NCBI GenBank assembly: GCA_009809945.1 | Contig: WTPW01000076.1 | Location: 700,792 to 764,791, forward strand | Length of the DNA stretch: 64,000 nucleotides | From: Gigaspora margarita | Lineage: Eukaryota > Glomeromycota > Glomeromycetes > Diversisporales > Gigasporaceae | Direction: 5' to 3' | In this document: one piece after another, positions 10,920 to 22,310 of the stretch | Position numbering within the stretch: position 1 is the first letter of the stretch | How the letters are laid out: each line of letters begins with the position of its first letter | The notes under the pieces: model-generated | Databases searched by the model: none | Seen by the model: only the letters and a program-made list of their open reading frames with translations | What the model was told of the DNA's origin: nothing | Translations under genes and position numbers: made by a program

Positions 10920-11649
10920 ATGGACTAATTTATGGAATTGGCAATAACTTTTGATCTACTGGTCTGTTTTAGATGATTTAACTATCAAAGTATTCATTTA
11001 TCTTAGTGAGAGAATTCTAATAAACCCAAAATTGTCAAAATCCAGTTACAGGATTCCAAGATAGTTTGAATTTTATACAATTTTAACAGTAAATTTAAAA
11101 TTTTTAGATAACTATTTTAATCTTAAATAATGTTTGATCCACTAGTCTGTTTTGGATGATTTAATTACCAAAATGTTTGTCTTAATAAGACGATTCCAAC
11201 AAGCCCAAAATTGTTAAAATCGCAGGATCCTGAGATAGTTAAGAATTCTATCATTAGCCAATTATATAAAAGATTGGGTTTATAATATAAACCAATTTTT
11301 TATATAATTGGCTGATGATATGAATTCTTACTATCTCAGGATCCTGTGATTGGGTTTAATGATTTTGGGCTTGTTGAAATCATCTCATTGAGACAACTAT
11401 TTTGGTAGTTAAATCATCCAAAACAGACTAGTGGATTAAAAGTTATTCAAAATTAAAATAGTTATCTAAAAATTTTAAATTTGCTATTAAAATTGTATAA
11501 ATTTCAAACTATTTCAGAATCCTGTAATTGGATTTTGATGATTTTGAGCTCATTAGAATCCTCTCACTGAGACAAACATTTTGATAGTTAAATCATCTAA
11601 AATGGACTAGTGAATTAAAAGCTATTGCAAATTCTATAAATTAGTCCAT
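10920..11649. mobile_element. 730-bp fold-back element (near-complete palindrome)
   Basis: The two halves are long inverted repeats of each other about a centre near 11285 (gggtttataatataaacc). The outer ends are ATGGACTAATTTATGGAATT and its inverted partner aattctataaattagtccat. Several landmarks appear twice in mirror order: a tagtctgttttggatgattt word, a cccaaaattgttaaaatc word and aggatcctgagatag. It interrupts the tandem array. No ORF is seen. The TSD is unclear (at most AT). Confidence 0.85.
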
Positions 11650-12190
11650 ATGATACAATACAACAGTTTGTAAGTAATATGAAATAAGAAAATTTTTAAA
11701 TTAGAAATGTCGATTATATTCCAACACAATAACATAACTTTAACTAATTTACATACCTGATACAATACAATATGATAGTTTGTAAATAATACAGAATAAG
11801 AAAATTTTTAAATTAGAAGTATCACTTATATTTTAATACAAATAATACAACTTTAACTAATCTATATACCTGTTGTTGTTGTAGTGACAGAGTAAAAGTT
11901 GGCAACTGATATGCATGTTAGTGTTATGGTTGCTATAGTCATAACCATCATGATCATGGCATTTTTAATAATACAATACAATATGACAGTTTGTAAGTAA
12001 TAGGAAATAAGAAAATTTTTAAATTAGAAATATCGATTACATTCCAATACAAATAATATAACCTTAACCAATCTATATACAATACAATATGATCTATAAA
12101 TAATACGAAATAAGAAAATTTTTAAAATGTCAATTCTATTCCAACACAAATAACATAACATTAACCAATCCACATACTATACAATACTTT

Positions 12191-14400
12191 ATATTACAAT
12201 AGTAGATAACGACTTGTGGTAATAACTTGTAAAAAAATGAGCAATATTTTGTGATGTGAGCATTTGTGTTAAGCAATACTTTGTAGTGGGTAACATTTAC
12301 AATCAATTTTTTATACTGTGCAATATCTCATGGTAGTAGGCAGTATCTCATTGGTAGGTAATATTATATGGTGGTTAGAGTAAAAAAAAAATGCAAGGGT
12401 AACAAAAAACTAGTAAATTTGTTGCAAGGTTAAAATGGTGTAGTGATATAGTATAGTGACTTAATGATAACAATTAAAAAAATTTAGAGCCATATGTATA
12501 TCAAAATGATCTATTTATTTCATGTGCATTGTATAGTACTATATAAAAAGCATGTAAAACCTCTGTTGCCATTGCACAACTATGCAAATATAGGTACACG
12601 GTATTACAGACAGAAAATGCTACAACTACATTTTTAATATTTTGATATAAACATATCAAAAGTGTAGTTTCGGTTATCACTAAGTGTAGAAGTATGAGTC
12701 CTATACTACGCTTCAGACAATTACATTTTGGATATAACCATGAACTTGATCCAATTGTTACATTAGTTTTAGTATCACATTTTGGATATAACCATGATTT
12801 ATTGTTTAGTAGATTGATATAAAACTAAGAACTACAAGAATCGCCAAGAAAATTAGTAATTAGATAATCTGAACAGCAAAAATTCCAACAAAAATTTACA
12901 AAAAATAAAAAAATCTAGAAATCATCATCTAAATCTTTAGTGGAATGTAAATTTTTCTTAGTATTTGCTAATATATTTTAATAATATCATATTTTTTTTA
13001 TCTATTACAGAGCAATTAGTATCATTGTCATTTATTTGTCATTTTAATGTCATTTATAAAAATATTTTTTATGACTTGTTATTTTGCCATGGTTTTGTAC
13101 AAAATTTTCTTATAATAAATGACATTGTCATTTTAAAATGACATATCATTTATTGTCATATTCGTAAAAATTTTTGTGACCTTGTCATTTGCCATCACTG
13201 GATCCAACCATCTTTTTTTCATAATTACTCTGCTTGGCTAAAATTTAAAATCCGCGATTCATACATGTTTTCGGCAAAATTGTTATAAAAAGATCAATTA
13301 ATTTCGATTAATCTCGACCACTAGCAAATCACATCGAGGGAGCTGTTTGAAATAGCCTTATTTATTTTAATGACAAGCACGTTCGGTCGATTAGGGGTGT
13401 TCTCAAGTTTTTAAGCAGCTTCCTCAACGTAAAATTCATTGTGCGGATTAGCCAATCAGAGCAACTCTGTGGAAAATAGTATGCACCCCAGATTTTAATC
13501 ATCAAAATGGTAACTCACTTTGGTTAGTTTATTCAATTTCCGACTAATTAAAATTTTCTCCGATCCATTGAGTGAGAATTAATTTCCGACCCATTGATGC
13601 CCTTAATTTATAAATTGTAAGCAATTGTCACTGAATGGAATGATAAAAACAAAGATATAATTTGCGGATAGTTCTTCAACAAGTTGCTTAAAAAAAAGAG
13701 CATGAATGCAAGGATCGAATCTTTTTCCACAAGCTATGAGTCAAGGATACGCAAACACCAAAATACGAAAATCTATTAATTAGTAAACAAAAAATTCGGT
13801 AGCATTCATCCATTCGCAGTATGTAACAAAATAAAAATGAACTTGAAACATTTTAGTGTTCATGACAATTATTTTTGTTCGAAACAAAGCAAAAGTCGCG
13901 ACCTAGTACAGTACGTTAATTTTTTTACTCGAACTAATTACTTTTGATAAAAAAAGTTTGTTATACGAACTTCTATAGAGTACAAAGCTTAATAACAAAT
14001 TGAGATTATTGTACAAGTTTGCTATAATGAGATTTGGCTATATTTTTAATGTCATTAAACAGTTTATAAGTGATCTTTAAAGTTTCATTCTCTTGATAAT
14101 AAAATACCGAACAGAAAACCTTCTTTATTTGGATTGGAACACTTATTTTTTATTATTTAATGCTTAAATTGCATTTCATTGTTTTGCAATATTTACTAAC
14201 AAAAAGAACTCGTAAAATGCGTAAATAAAATTCTTTAAAATCTAAATAAAGTCTTTGCTTCCTTTTATAAATAACAAACAAATATATATTTTGAAAATTT
14301 TTTTTATAATATTAAATAAAGGTATAGCAAAATGATAAGCAATTAATTTGTTGATTGATTTTTTATGACGGCGCTAAGAATGGCAATAATCTAGTTTATT
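12191..14400. other. AT-rich DNA with small repeats, no gene seen
   Basis: 12191-12390 is a degenerate run of gcaatatttt/gtggtaggtaat words. 12540-12710 carries a hairpin (ctacatttttaatattttga ... tatcaaaagtgtag) and is an inverted relative of 26850-27010. 13018-13195 is rich in tgtcattt words. 13200-14400 looks like single-copy DNA and contains the 3' flank of the OPY2-like gene. No ORF or RNA gene is supported. Confidence 0.5.
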
Positions 14401-14446
14401 CAATTAGAAACGGGTTTTCATAGTCCAACTGGAACTGGCGGAGAGA

Positions 14447-15657
14447 TTAGGGCTTCCCATCCCCACCCCAAAAGATCATAATTTCTCCTTCATCAGATAA
14501 CATAGTGCTTCTAGCATTGGTACTAGTTGAGCTCACCACACTTTCTCTCTGTAATTCAGGAGACTTAGGATCTTTACTATATACCTCGTCACTACCGAAT
14601 AGTCCAAATGACTGCCGCCCTTCTATTTGATCTTGTGATGGAGAACTAAGATAGTGCTGTTGTGATATTTCTTGAATATGTGGGCGGGAAGACTCTGTTG
14701 ACGGTCTTTCTATATCAATAGTGGGCAGTATATTATTCGATCCAGTGTCTGTTCCAGATTTAGTCGGACTACCTGGTGTAGAAGGCGTACTTAAGAAAGA
14801 TTTGGCAGTTTTTGGAGTATTTGGATTACTAGGTCCATTATATGTTGATTGTGAAGAACTCTTTGAAGAGTCTGAACTGCTGTTGCTTGATTTAATAAGA
14901 TTCAATTGAACAATTGCAGGTTTAGCACGTGTTGCCGTTATTACTGTTGTTGTTGGTGTGGTTTTAGTCGCTTGCAAGATTGTACCAACTTCTGAAATCG
15001 GATCATCATCTTCTACAAAATCAATTAACGTTTCAGAAGTAGGTATTGGACTACTTAATGGTGTAGTTCCCGCGCTAACCACTGACGTGCGCATTTGATT
15101 ATGAGCATCTTGAGGTATAGTTGGTGGTATGTATGCAATCGGAATAACATTTTCTGCATACATTGAACTGACTTCTTCATTGCTATCTAATTTAATACCT
15201 TTACTTCGATATTTTCGTTTGTACAAGAAGTATCCAGCAGCCACCAAAACAATCAAACCAAGAATACCACAAATTACACCTGGTATTATTTTACTGTTTC
15301 CATTATCCCCATTGGGACTAGGGGTACTTGTTGCGCTATTGCAAGATGCTATCGGGCATTGATTACAAGTCCTCACGGTAAGAACGCAAGTCGTGTCCGA
15401 CGGACAATTACATTTTGGAACATCTGTACATACCACACAATTGGGCTCAGGAGTAACTTTTTAATTAGAACATATTAATGGATTTGAATTAATCAATTTA
15501 TTCAAATTCCTATAATGTATTAATAATCATAAAAACTCAAAAGAATAAACTTACTATCTGCCGTTACCAGCGGTACATCTATTAACACGATTGTTATATG
15601 TATTATAACAATCAAGACCCATGACTTTATTTTCGATAAAGGGAACAAATTTAACAT
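14447..15657 (-). CDS. OPY2: Opy2-like membrane anchor protein
   Basis: Two exons, 15657-15555 and 15456-14447, joined by a 98-bp intron (donor gtaagt, acceptor aaaaag), give a predicted 370 aa. Exon 1 encodes a basic then hydrophobic signal peptide (KIKSWVLIVIIHITIVLIDV). Exon 2 opens with a Cys-rich module, PNCVVCTDVPKCNCP then TTCVLTVRTCNQCPIASC, which matches the extracellular Opy2 domain. A Ser/Pro-rich linker and one membrane segment (VICGILGLIVLVAAGYFLYK) follow, with a KRKYRSK stop-transfer, then a long Ser/Thr/Pro-rich cytoplasmic tail ending in acidic EGEIMIFWGG. In yeast, Opy2 recruits the adaptor Ste50 to the membrane for the Sho1 branch of the HOG osmosensing MAPK pathway. That role here is inferred from the family. 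Length is close to yeast Opy2 (about 360 aa). An in-frame upstream Met exists, but the Met at 15657 gives the better signal peptide. Confidence 0.88.
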
Positions 15658-16199
15658 GTTTGTATATAGTGTAAAATTTCTCATGAAGCAAACAATAGAA
15701 GCTGAGAGAAAAAACGAATGTAGAAAGTTTTGTGAATTATATGCCTGTAGGTTTAAAAAAAAGAAAACCAAAATTAGACAAGGAAATCATTTTAAAAAAT
15801 TAAATGTTAGAGCTAATGTTTCATACCAATCGTTCGGGAGGGGCTTAAGAAGCCAAGTAAAGAAATAGGAAATGGTAGACGGGAAATACTAGACCACATC
15901 GACAAAGTTCGAATAGACAACAAAGGAAGGTCAATATTATCTACAATTGTTTCACTACCTAATTAGTTCAGGCCCAATCATTATGCCTATATACTTTAAT
16001 AATGTTATGCACCTATCAGCATTAGCGCGTCATCTGCTGTGATACTTGATTCCTTACAAAGTAAGTAGACATCTAGGCATTTCTATAAATAACCCACAAT
16101 TCAATATTTTTCAAATATTTCAAGTATCAACAACAAACGCACAACGGATAAATAGTGAAACTTGCTGAAACATCACACGAACTATTTTCAACATCACTA
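15658..16199. promoter_or_regulatory. divergent promoter region OPY2 / AOS1
   Basis: About 540 bp separate the two start codons and must hold both promoters. On the plus side a TATA-like ctataaata lies at 16083-16091, some 110 bp before the AOS1 ATG, followed by an A/C-rich leader (aacaacaaacgcacaacgg). The reading frame over 15656-15868 is the antisense of the OPY2 leader. Confidence 0.5.
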
Positions 16200-17840
16200 A
16201 TGGCAGACACAACTCATATCAGCGAAGGTTTTATACTTTTAAAAGGTTGGAAGCTGTTCTCGGACAGTATAATAATATTGACACGCTAAAGTTTTCATTA
16301 GACGAGGCCGCATTATATGATAGACAAATTAGATTATGGGGTTTAGAAGCTCAGCAACGGTTTGTAGAAAGATGAATCTTAATTATTAATTTCAATTGCC
16401 ACAATTGAATTAGTTGATCTCGTATCCGGTTGTACTCTCTAGAATGCGTATTTCATCAATTCTAATCAGTGGGATGCGAGGTCTAAGTAATGAAATATGC
16501 AAGAATTTGGTTCTTGCAGGGATCGGCTCCATTACAATAATTGATCATAATGTGGTCACAGAAGAAGATCTTGGTGCACAATTTTTTGTGACAGAAGCGG
16601 ACATAGGAAAGAATGTATGCTGCAATTTTTAGCACAATTATTTATCGTATGACAAAGTTGTGACGCGAATCTTCCACTGTTACATGTAATACATTTTTTA
16701 AGAAAGCAATTGTTTCAGCTGATCGGATTCGTCAATTAAATCCTCGTGTCGTGGTGACAGCTGACAATAACGACATACGCACCAAGTCTGATGATTTCTT
16801 CAAACCCTTTGATTTAGTGTGTCTTACAGATTGCGATCCTTATACAATGGTAGGTACAAATTAAATAAATGCTAAATATTTACGTTTTGGTTAACGTTAT
16901 AATTATTATTATTATTATGTACAGTTCCGAATTAATGAGATCTGCAGAGTTTTTGATAAAAAGTTTTATGCAGCTTGCACTTATGGTTTCTACGGTTATA
17001 TTTTTTGTGATCTTAAACAACATGAATATATAGTGTATGTCTTCAAATTACTACATAATTGAATATAGATTTAGTTTTATTGTTTCAGTTAAAATTGATA
17101 AATTGATATCTTACAATTTTGTCTTACTATTTTGAATGTTAAAGAGAACGAAAGGTAGCAATACCGCATAAAGATGAGCACGAAATAACAAAGCTAAAAA
17201 AGAATGACGAATACGTGAGTTTTCAATGTGCTTTATCCAAAGCCGATTGGACAGAAATTTCAGATAGAAAATTAAAAAAGATTTCACCTTTATTATGGGC
17301 TATTCAAAGTATGTTGTTTTTTACGCTTTACTGAAACATTTTATCATAATTTATTCCAAATGATTTAAATTATGCAGTTTTATGGAAATTTCAACAAGAA
17401 ATGGGTCGGCTACCAGTAATAAATGATAACTCGGATGTTGAGAAATTGTTATCCCTAAGAAACTCATATTTACAAACCATTCATATTAATAATCTACTTG
17501 TAACTGATGAATTTCTTATGTAAATAATTTTAATATGCATTTGAAAAAAATGGTTCACTTGGTTCAAAAAATAACCCTATTTATTCCATTTAGAACTCTC
17601 GCATCATTTACGTTTGCAGAATTATCACCTATATGTGCAATCTTGGGAGGTGTTTTAGCTCAAGACATTCTAAATGTGCTATCCAAGAAGGGTGCCCCTA
17701 TTAACAACTTGTTTGTTTTTGACGGACTTCAAGGTGATGAAATTTACTTGATACCGTATATGACCGAATTAAAACTACCCCGAATAAAAGCTACCCTCTC
17801 GATTTTGGATCCAAATTTGGAGGAAGTTATTATTTTTTAA
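16200..17840 (+). CDS. AOS1: SUMO-activating enzyme subunit 1 (Aos1/SAE1)
   Basis: Eight exons (16200-16227, 16302-16359, 16443-16614, 16703-16849, 16925-17034, 17145-17308, 17378-17519, 17594-17840) keep phase throughout and predict 355 aa, close to the roughly 346 aa of human SAE1. Aos1 is the pseudo-adenylation half of the heterodimeric SUMO E1; it works with Uba2, which carries the catalytic Cys, to adenylate SUMO. Signatures are [19 protein letters not shown] (residues 11-29), the nucleotide-fold stretch [53 protein letters not shown], and the C-terminal [18 protein letters not shown] followed by NNLFVFDG. Introns are 60-90 bp. Its last 29 residues and stop lie inside a MITE (17751-17922), so the C-terminus differs from the short tail usual for the family. 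A donor after LFVFDGLQ (CAAG/gtgatg) is possible and would give another end. Confidence 0.93.
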
Positions 17841-17922
17841 TAATAAAATTGGACCCGAATAGAAGCTACCCCCTCTTTTTAGTCCGAAAAAACGGTAGCT
17901 TTTATTCGGTCATATACGGTAT
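17751..17922. mobile_element. 172-bp MITE at the 3' end of AOS1
   Basis: The left end ATACCGTATATGACCGAATT pairs with the right end, whose complement reads ATACCGTATATGACCGAATA and then AAAGCTACC. A second, internal pair of gaataaaagctacc words is nested inside. TTG flanks both ends and may be a 3-bp TSD. The left half is read as coding sequence by AOS1 and provides its stop codon. A lone relative of the TIR is at 53524. Confidence 0.8.
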
Positions 17923-19013
17923 TTGTTTTTCGTATTTTCCGCTCAACAATTAAATTCTTTGATTTAATTATAACAGGTAATGGATATATTTACCATGTTG
18001 AGCAAGGTAAACATGTTGTTTGATTGAACATATCTTATACATAAAGGCATTGTTACGCCTTGGAAGCGTAAACGATTATATTCGCATAGATTATGCGATA
18101 TGAAAATGCAATAAAATCTTCGATCGCGCAATATAAACTCGTAATATAAAAATGATCCATTTATGTAAAGAATATTATTCACCTAAATGAAATACAGTCT
18201 AACCTTTTCTAAAGCCATACTTTTATAGTCACTCTCACAGTGCTAACTTTAAATTAATACGTAACTGGGCTAGTTTTTGGACTAATTAGTTTAATAAAAA
18301 TTTAAGTTATTGGATTTAGAAAGTTGGTTTTGATAATTTTATCCAATTATTTTAACAGTTAGGGAATATATATGTCACTCCGTGTGATAAATAATAATAA
18401 AAATTATAAATAAAAACATATAAATTTATTATAAACTTTAAGCTTTCAAATTTTGGGATTAAATATATCGAAAATAGCAGAATAAGGTTATTTAGAACAC
18501 TTTTTAAAATTTTGTAAAATTTTTTTTAAAAAAAATACATCTAATTTTTAAATTGCAATGTTATTTAGATAGCAAAATGGATTGTCAGTAAAAAAATAAG
18601 TTTTCTATATATTAAAGTGAAAAGGTATAGGTTTTCTATATACATCCTTTTTTTTACTAAAACAATTCATCTTGGGCTCTTAAGTAAAGTCGTTTAATAT
18701 AAAATTTTATAATAATAATAAAGAGCATAATCAATTTTTCTAAATATTTTACTAAGTAAAAAATTTTAATTCAATTTTTTATTTACTAAAATATTTATAA
18801 AATTTTATACTAAACAAGTTTACTTAAGAGCCCAAAATAGATTATCTTAGTAAAAAAAAGATTGTATAAAAAATCTATATTTTTTTTTAATCTTTGATAA
18901 TTCAGTTTATGTTTATTAGATTAACTATTCGTAAAATTTTACAAAAGATATAAATTTAATATAATTACTAAACTATAATATTTGACTTTTTTGCAATAGA
19001 ACTTAAATATAAT
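17923..19013. other. AT-rich DNA with an inverted repeat
   Basis: 18600-18865 is an imperfect palindrome: ctcttaagtaaagtcgttta...ttttactaagt on one side and actaaacaagtttacttaag...agattatcttagtaaa on the other. The rest is AT-rich without a supported gene. The 72-codon minus frame at 17964-18182 has no protein-like composition. Confidence 0.45.
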
Positions 19014-19181
19014 ACGACAGGGTGAAACCCGCGCTGAATTTTGGTTAAATCCGCTATGCAGATCACATGAGGGTGAAATCCGCGTTAACATATAAAACAC
19101 ACTATGCTAACGCGGATTTCACCCAAACCCTACGATCAAAGCGGGTTTTACTAGAATCCAGTGCGGGTTTCACCCTGACAT
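19014..19181. mobile_element. 168-bp hAT-like MITE with double hairpin
   Basis: Ends ACGACAGGGTGAAACCCGCG and an inverted GCGGGTTTCACCCTGACAT. Flanking 8-bp repeat AATATAAT (19006-19013, 19182-19189) is perfect but AT-rich. Inside, a second inverted pair (gggtgaaatccgcgttaac / gctaacgcggatttcaccc) makes a nested hairpin, so the motif GGGTGAAAYCCGCG occurs four times, twice per strand. Confidence 0.75.
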
Positions 19182-19203
19182 AATATAATTATTATATGGA
19201 TAA

Positions 19204-19477
19204 GTTTAATGCTCACCAGTAGTGAATTTCCCAATCCAATTAGAATTAAAGATCAGATGTAACATGCAAAACAATTTTGTGTAACAAAAATAAGAATTTT
19301 TTAAAAAATCGCTTCTAATACAAAAAAAAAAATTTTCGTAAAATTTTGGTATAAACTATACCCCCTGCCCTATCCCAGTTCTTACCCTTACCCTAATATT
19401 AAAGAGATTTAATGTTTATTTGGTTTGCTACATATAATTATGTATAAATGGATAATCACTGGTGAATGCTAAATTAA
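19204..19477 (-). mobile_element. family V element copy
   Basis: Terminal inverted repeats agtttaatgctcaccagtag and the complement of cactggtgaatgctaaatt. The interior follows the family order on the minus strand: gatcagatgtaacatg, a block aaaaatcgcttct, ttcgtaaaattttggtataa, and the C-rich strip ttaccctaccctaa-like (cccttaccctaat). No ORF is seen. Confidence 0.75.
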
Positions 19478-19728
19478 TTCTTATCATATTAATATTTGTC
19501 TATTTTAAGACTATTATAAGGGGTTATTTATATATAATGTTCAAAAAACTATAACCAGATCTTAGTTACTTTTTTATAATCTACTTTTTCAAAAAACTTT
19601 TTCTTATAAAAAAGAATAAAAAAAAAATATATTAAAAAAGACAAAACAAAACTATTTAAATAAAAACAAAAAAACACACTATAAATATATTTGAAATAAA
19701 AAAAAAAAACAAAAAACTAATACAATAA

Positions 19729-19878
19729 GGGAGTGACAAAAATCAGTTGATTTTTTAGGGGGGGGGGGGTAAAAAATGTTGAAATTATATATAGGAACCT
19801 GACCAAATTTATATTAAGGAGGGGGAAGGGAGGATAGGCCTCTAATAAAAAATAATCAGATGATTAATGACACGGCCC
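19729..19878. mobile_element. 150-bp MITE, PIF/Harbinger-like
   Basis: Ends GGGAGTGACAAAAATCAGTT and the inverted ...cagatgattaatgacacggccc. TAA flanks both ends (19726-19728, 19879-19881). A G10 run at 19760-19769 and agggggaagggagg mark the interior. Same family as 10754. Confidence 0.75.
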
Positions 19879-19989
19879 TAATCATTATTAATATCAATTT
19901 ATTTGAACTTGTTTTTTTTTTTTGTTTAAAAAACAATATTTGTGCTCAGTGAATTTTTATTTATATGTTTATTAGCTAATATCTAAGCA

Positions 19990-20610
19990 CCAGAAGTATT
20001 GTATTTGTATATCAATAAGACTACAATTAGCCATATGTACAACTTTAGTTATTGTCTATTTAAAGGCTCCACCCAAGAGTTATCTACTAATTGTTGTATT
20101 TGAAATCCACTTGTAGGTTCTTCTATTAAAGTTTCTAATTTTCAAACTCTTGTAGCACCAAATATATCAATTATTCTTCTACCAAAGCTTTAGATGCAGC
20201 CCTGATGTATACTCTACTGTCCCAGACCAAGTTCCATTTTTTATCTGGAAAGGATTTTTTGTACTATACCCTTATAAGGTTTGTTCAATCCTAGTACTGA
20301 TCTTTTTTTAGTATTGGCATCAGAGATCTTTACTATTTCCTTACTCAGGACTTGCCAAACAGGTTTTCTTTAACTTTGGTTTTCTGGATTTGTTTGTGTT
20401 ACAAGTACATATACACCTAAAAGCTTCTATTCAAGATAGTCGACCAGAATTACAGATTATATATTCAACTGATCATAAGCCACAGTTACTATAATACAGG
20501 TTTATTTTCAAAACATCGATAGTAGGATTCAAACCTTCAACCTGCTATTTGGGGATGACAACCTGTCATCTTCTCTAAGTCATCACACCTATTTTAAACT
20601 TGTTTTAAAT
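19990..20610 (-). mobile_element. long tRNA-headed element, internally deleted copy
   Basis: Read on the minus strand, it starts with a tRNA-like head near 20600 (gatgacttagagaagatgac, box B GGTTTGAATCC at 20525-20535). The body words match the plus copy at 52150 (attcaagatag..gaagctttt, ggaacttggtctgggacag). The tail matches ctagttgtattctcatt and gctcaaagag variants. It is shorter than the 21055 copy. Confidence 0.65.
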
Positions 20611-20627
20611 TATGTTAATAGTAATAT

Positions 20628-20807
20628 AGGACCCCGAAATATACATAGATAGGTTAGGTTAATTATAGGGTTACTAAAAAAGGTAAGATCTGCAGAAAAA
20701 ACTTCAAAAATAAGCAAAAAATTACTATAAATAGAAAAGATCTGTATAAAAAACCTCAAAAATAAGCAAACTTATACCTGACCTATCTATGTATATTTCG
20801 GGGTTCT
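20628..20807. mobile_element. 180-bp hAT-like MITE, copy 3 (reversed)
   Basis: TIRs AGGACCCCGAAATATACATA and ...TATTTCGGGGTTCT. Perfect 8-bp TSD AGTAATAT at 20620-20627 and 20808-20815. The interior is the reverse of the copies at 3314 and 7562. Confidence 0.92.
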
Positions 20808-21054
20808 AGTAATATTAACAAGAATTTATATTAAAGTTGATATATATAAAGAAAATTTGATATATAAAATTCATAAAAATTTATTAATGAAGTGGATATT
20901 AATAGAGATCATATATAATAATAAAAATAGAAAACCAAAAAAAAATAGAATATGAAGATGCTATTATGTCTAAATACTTGATGATAAAAATTATATAAGT
21001 TAAAATCTATTATAGTATTATATATATATATATATATATTTTGTTTTAAAGTGC

Positions 21055-22310
21055 TTGTTTTGGAACACAGATTTTATTTGGTTTACTTATTAAAAATTGC
21101 ACTTGGACAAGAGTACAACTAGCTACATGTACACTTTTGGTATCTAATTTAAATGGTTTGCCTAAAAGTTTCACACTAGCTACTATACCTGCAACCCAAC
21201 TATAGGAATTGCCTATTTAAACTTCTAATCTTCTGCTTCTTAACCAATCTCAACTAATTCACTAGGTCATCCATAGTACATATATAGTCAGTTCAGACTT
21301 CTCAAATCTATTTTCATTTGATCTTTAGAACTCTTTTATTTTGTATTCAAAGATACAATTCAGCTTATCCTCAACAAAAAACTTGATAGAGCTATAGATA
21401 GGAGTGAAATTACTCTTTTTAATAAGAAGTTTTTGTTGAAATTGTTGAAATTACTTAATAGTGAAATTGGTAAAATTGGTTTTTTAATATTAAAAATTAA
21501 TTTAAATTATATCAAAAATTAATTATAACTAAGCTAAATCAAATACAATAATTGTTTTAGGTTTAATTTATAGACTTATTAAAAATGTTGAAATTATTGT
21601 TAAAATTATTGTTAAAATTAAAAAATTTGAAAATAAATTCCACTTCAATTATAGGTAGAGCAGTATCTGTTTCACACAAATATACATATTTACTAAGGCT
21701 TACACTTGGAGTTAGGATGAACCTATACCTCTACTATTATCTACTTTTGCTCTTGTAAAATTCACTCCAATTATAGCACTTACTTTTACTATCCTACTAG
21801 TCCTTCTCTGATATATTCCAAACTTCCAAACAAGTTAGTCTGGAAGGGTTGATTTATTTGGTATTAGATACCACTATGGTTCTTTTTTTTCTTGGTACCT
21901 ACTTCTATAGCATAGATTTTTTTCTTCTAGTAAAACTTTGGTAGCCAAATTGGTAAACTTCTATTACTAAGGGTCTACTTTATTTGGTTCTTTGGCTCTG
22001 GTTTCTGATATTCCAGTTTTTGGTAGTACTATCAAAGATTTTTGCTACCTTCTTACTTGGAACTTGCCAAATGGAATTCTATTTCTATAGTTCTTTGGAT
22101 TTGTCTATATAATAGTATACATTCATCTAAAAGCTCCTATTCTAGATAGTAAACCATGATTACAGATAGTATACCTATTTGATCAATGAGAAATTGGTTA
22201 TCAGAACATAGGCCTAGTTTTTCAAATCATTGCTAATGTGATTTTTTGCCATTTGGAAAGTAACAACTTAACAACTTCTCTAAAGTTGCTATATTTCTAT
22301 TATAATATTA
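21055..22310 (-). mobile_element. long tRNA-headed element, full-size copy
   Basis: The minus strand parallels 52150-53045 word for word in many places: ttggtatttagatta-type head region near 22290, gatagtaaaccatgatt, ctttgatagtactacc, gaagtttggaatatatcaga, gtaagtgctataattggag, agtaagccttagtaaatat, and the end agctagttgtactcttgtcc. The tRNA-like head is badly eroded. An internal AT-rich stretch (21410-21660) is absent from the 52150 copy. No long ORF is seen, so it looks non-coding. Confidence 0.6.

Larger units (their letters stand above)
7230..12190. repeat. tandem array (~100-130-bp unit) broken by insertions
   Basis: The unit runs ccaatctatatacctgatac, aatacaatatgatag, tctgtaagtaatatggaata, agaaaatttttaaatcagaa, atattgattatattcc and aatacaaataacataacctt. 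Units or half-units occur at 7235-7561, 7743-7798, 8136-8217, 10363-10753, 10892-10919, 11650-11880 and 11960-12190. Every interruption coincides with a delimitable insertion (7562, 7799, 8218, 10754, 10920). Removing these joins the array unit to unit. Two units carry an extra block around 10370-10450 and 11880-11960 (tgttgttgtagtgacagag ... ataaccatcatgatcatggc). It has the look of a minisatellite. Confidence 0.85.

Noticed and set aside
17964-18182. 72-codon minus-strand ORF after AOS1
   Set aside because: No start context, domain or splice partner; AT-rich chance frame.
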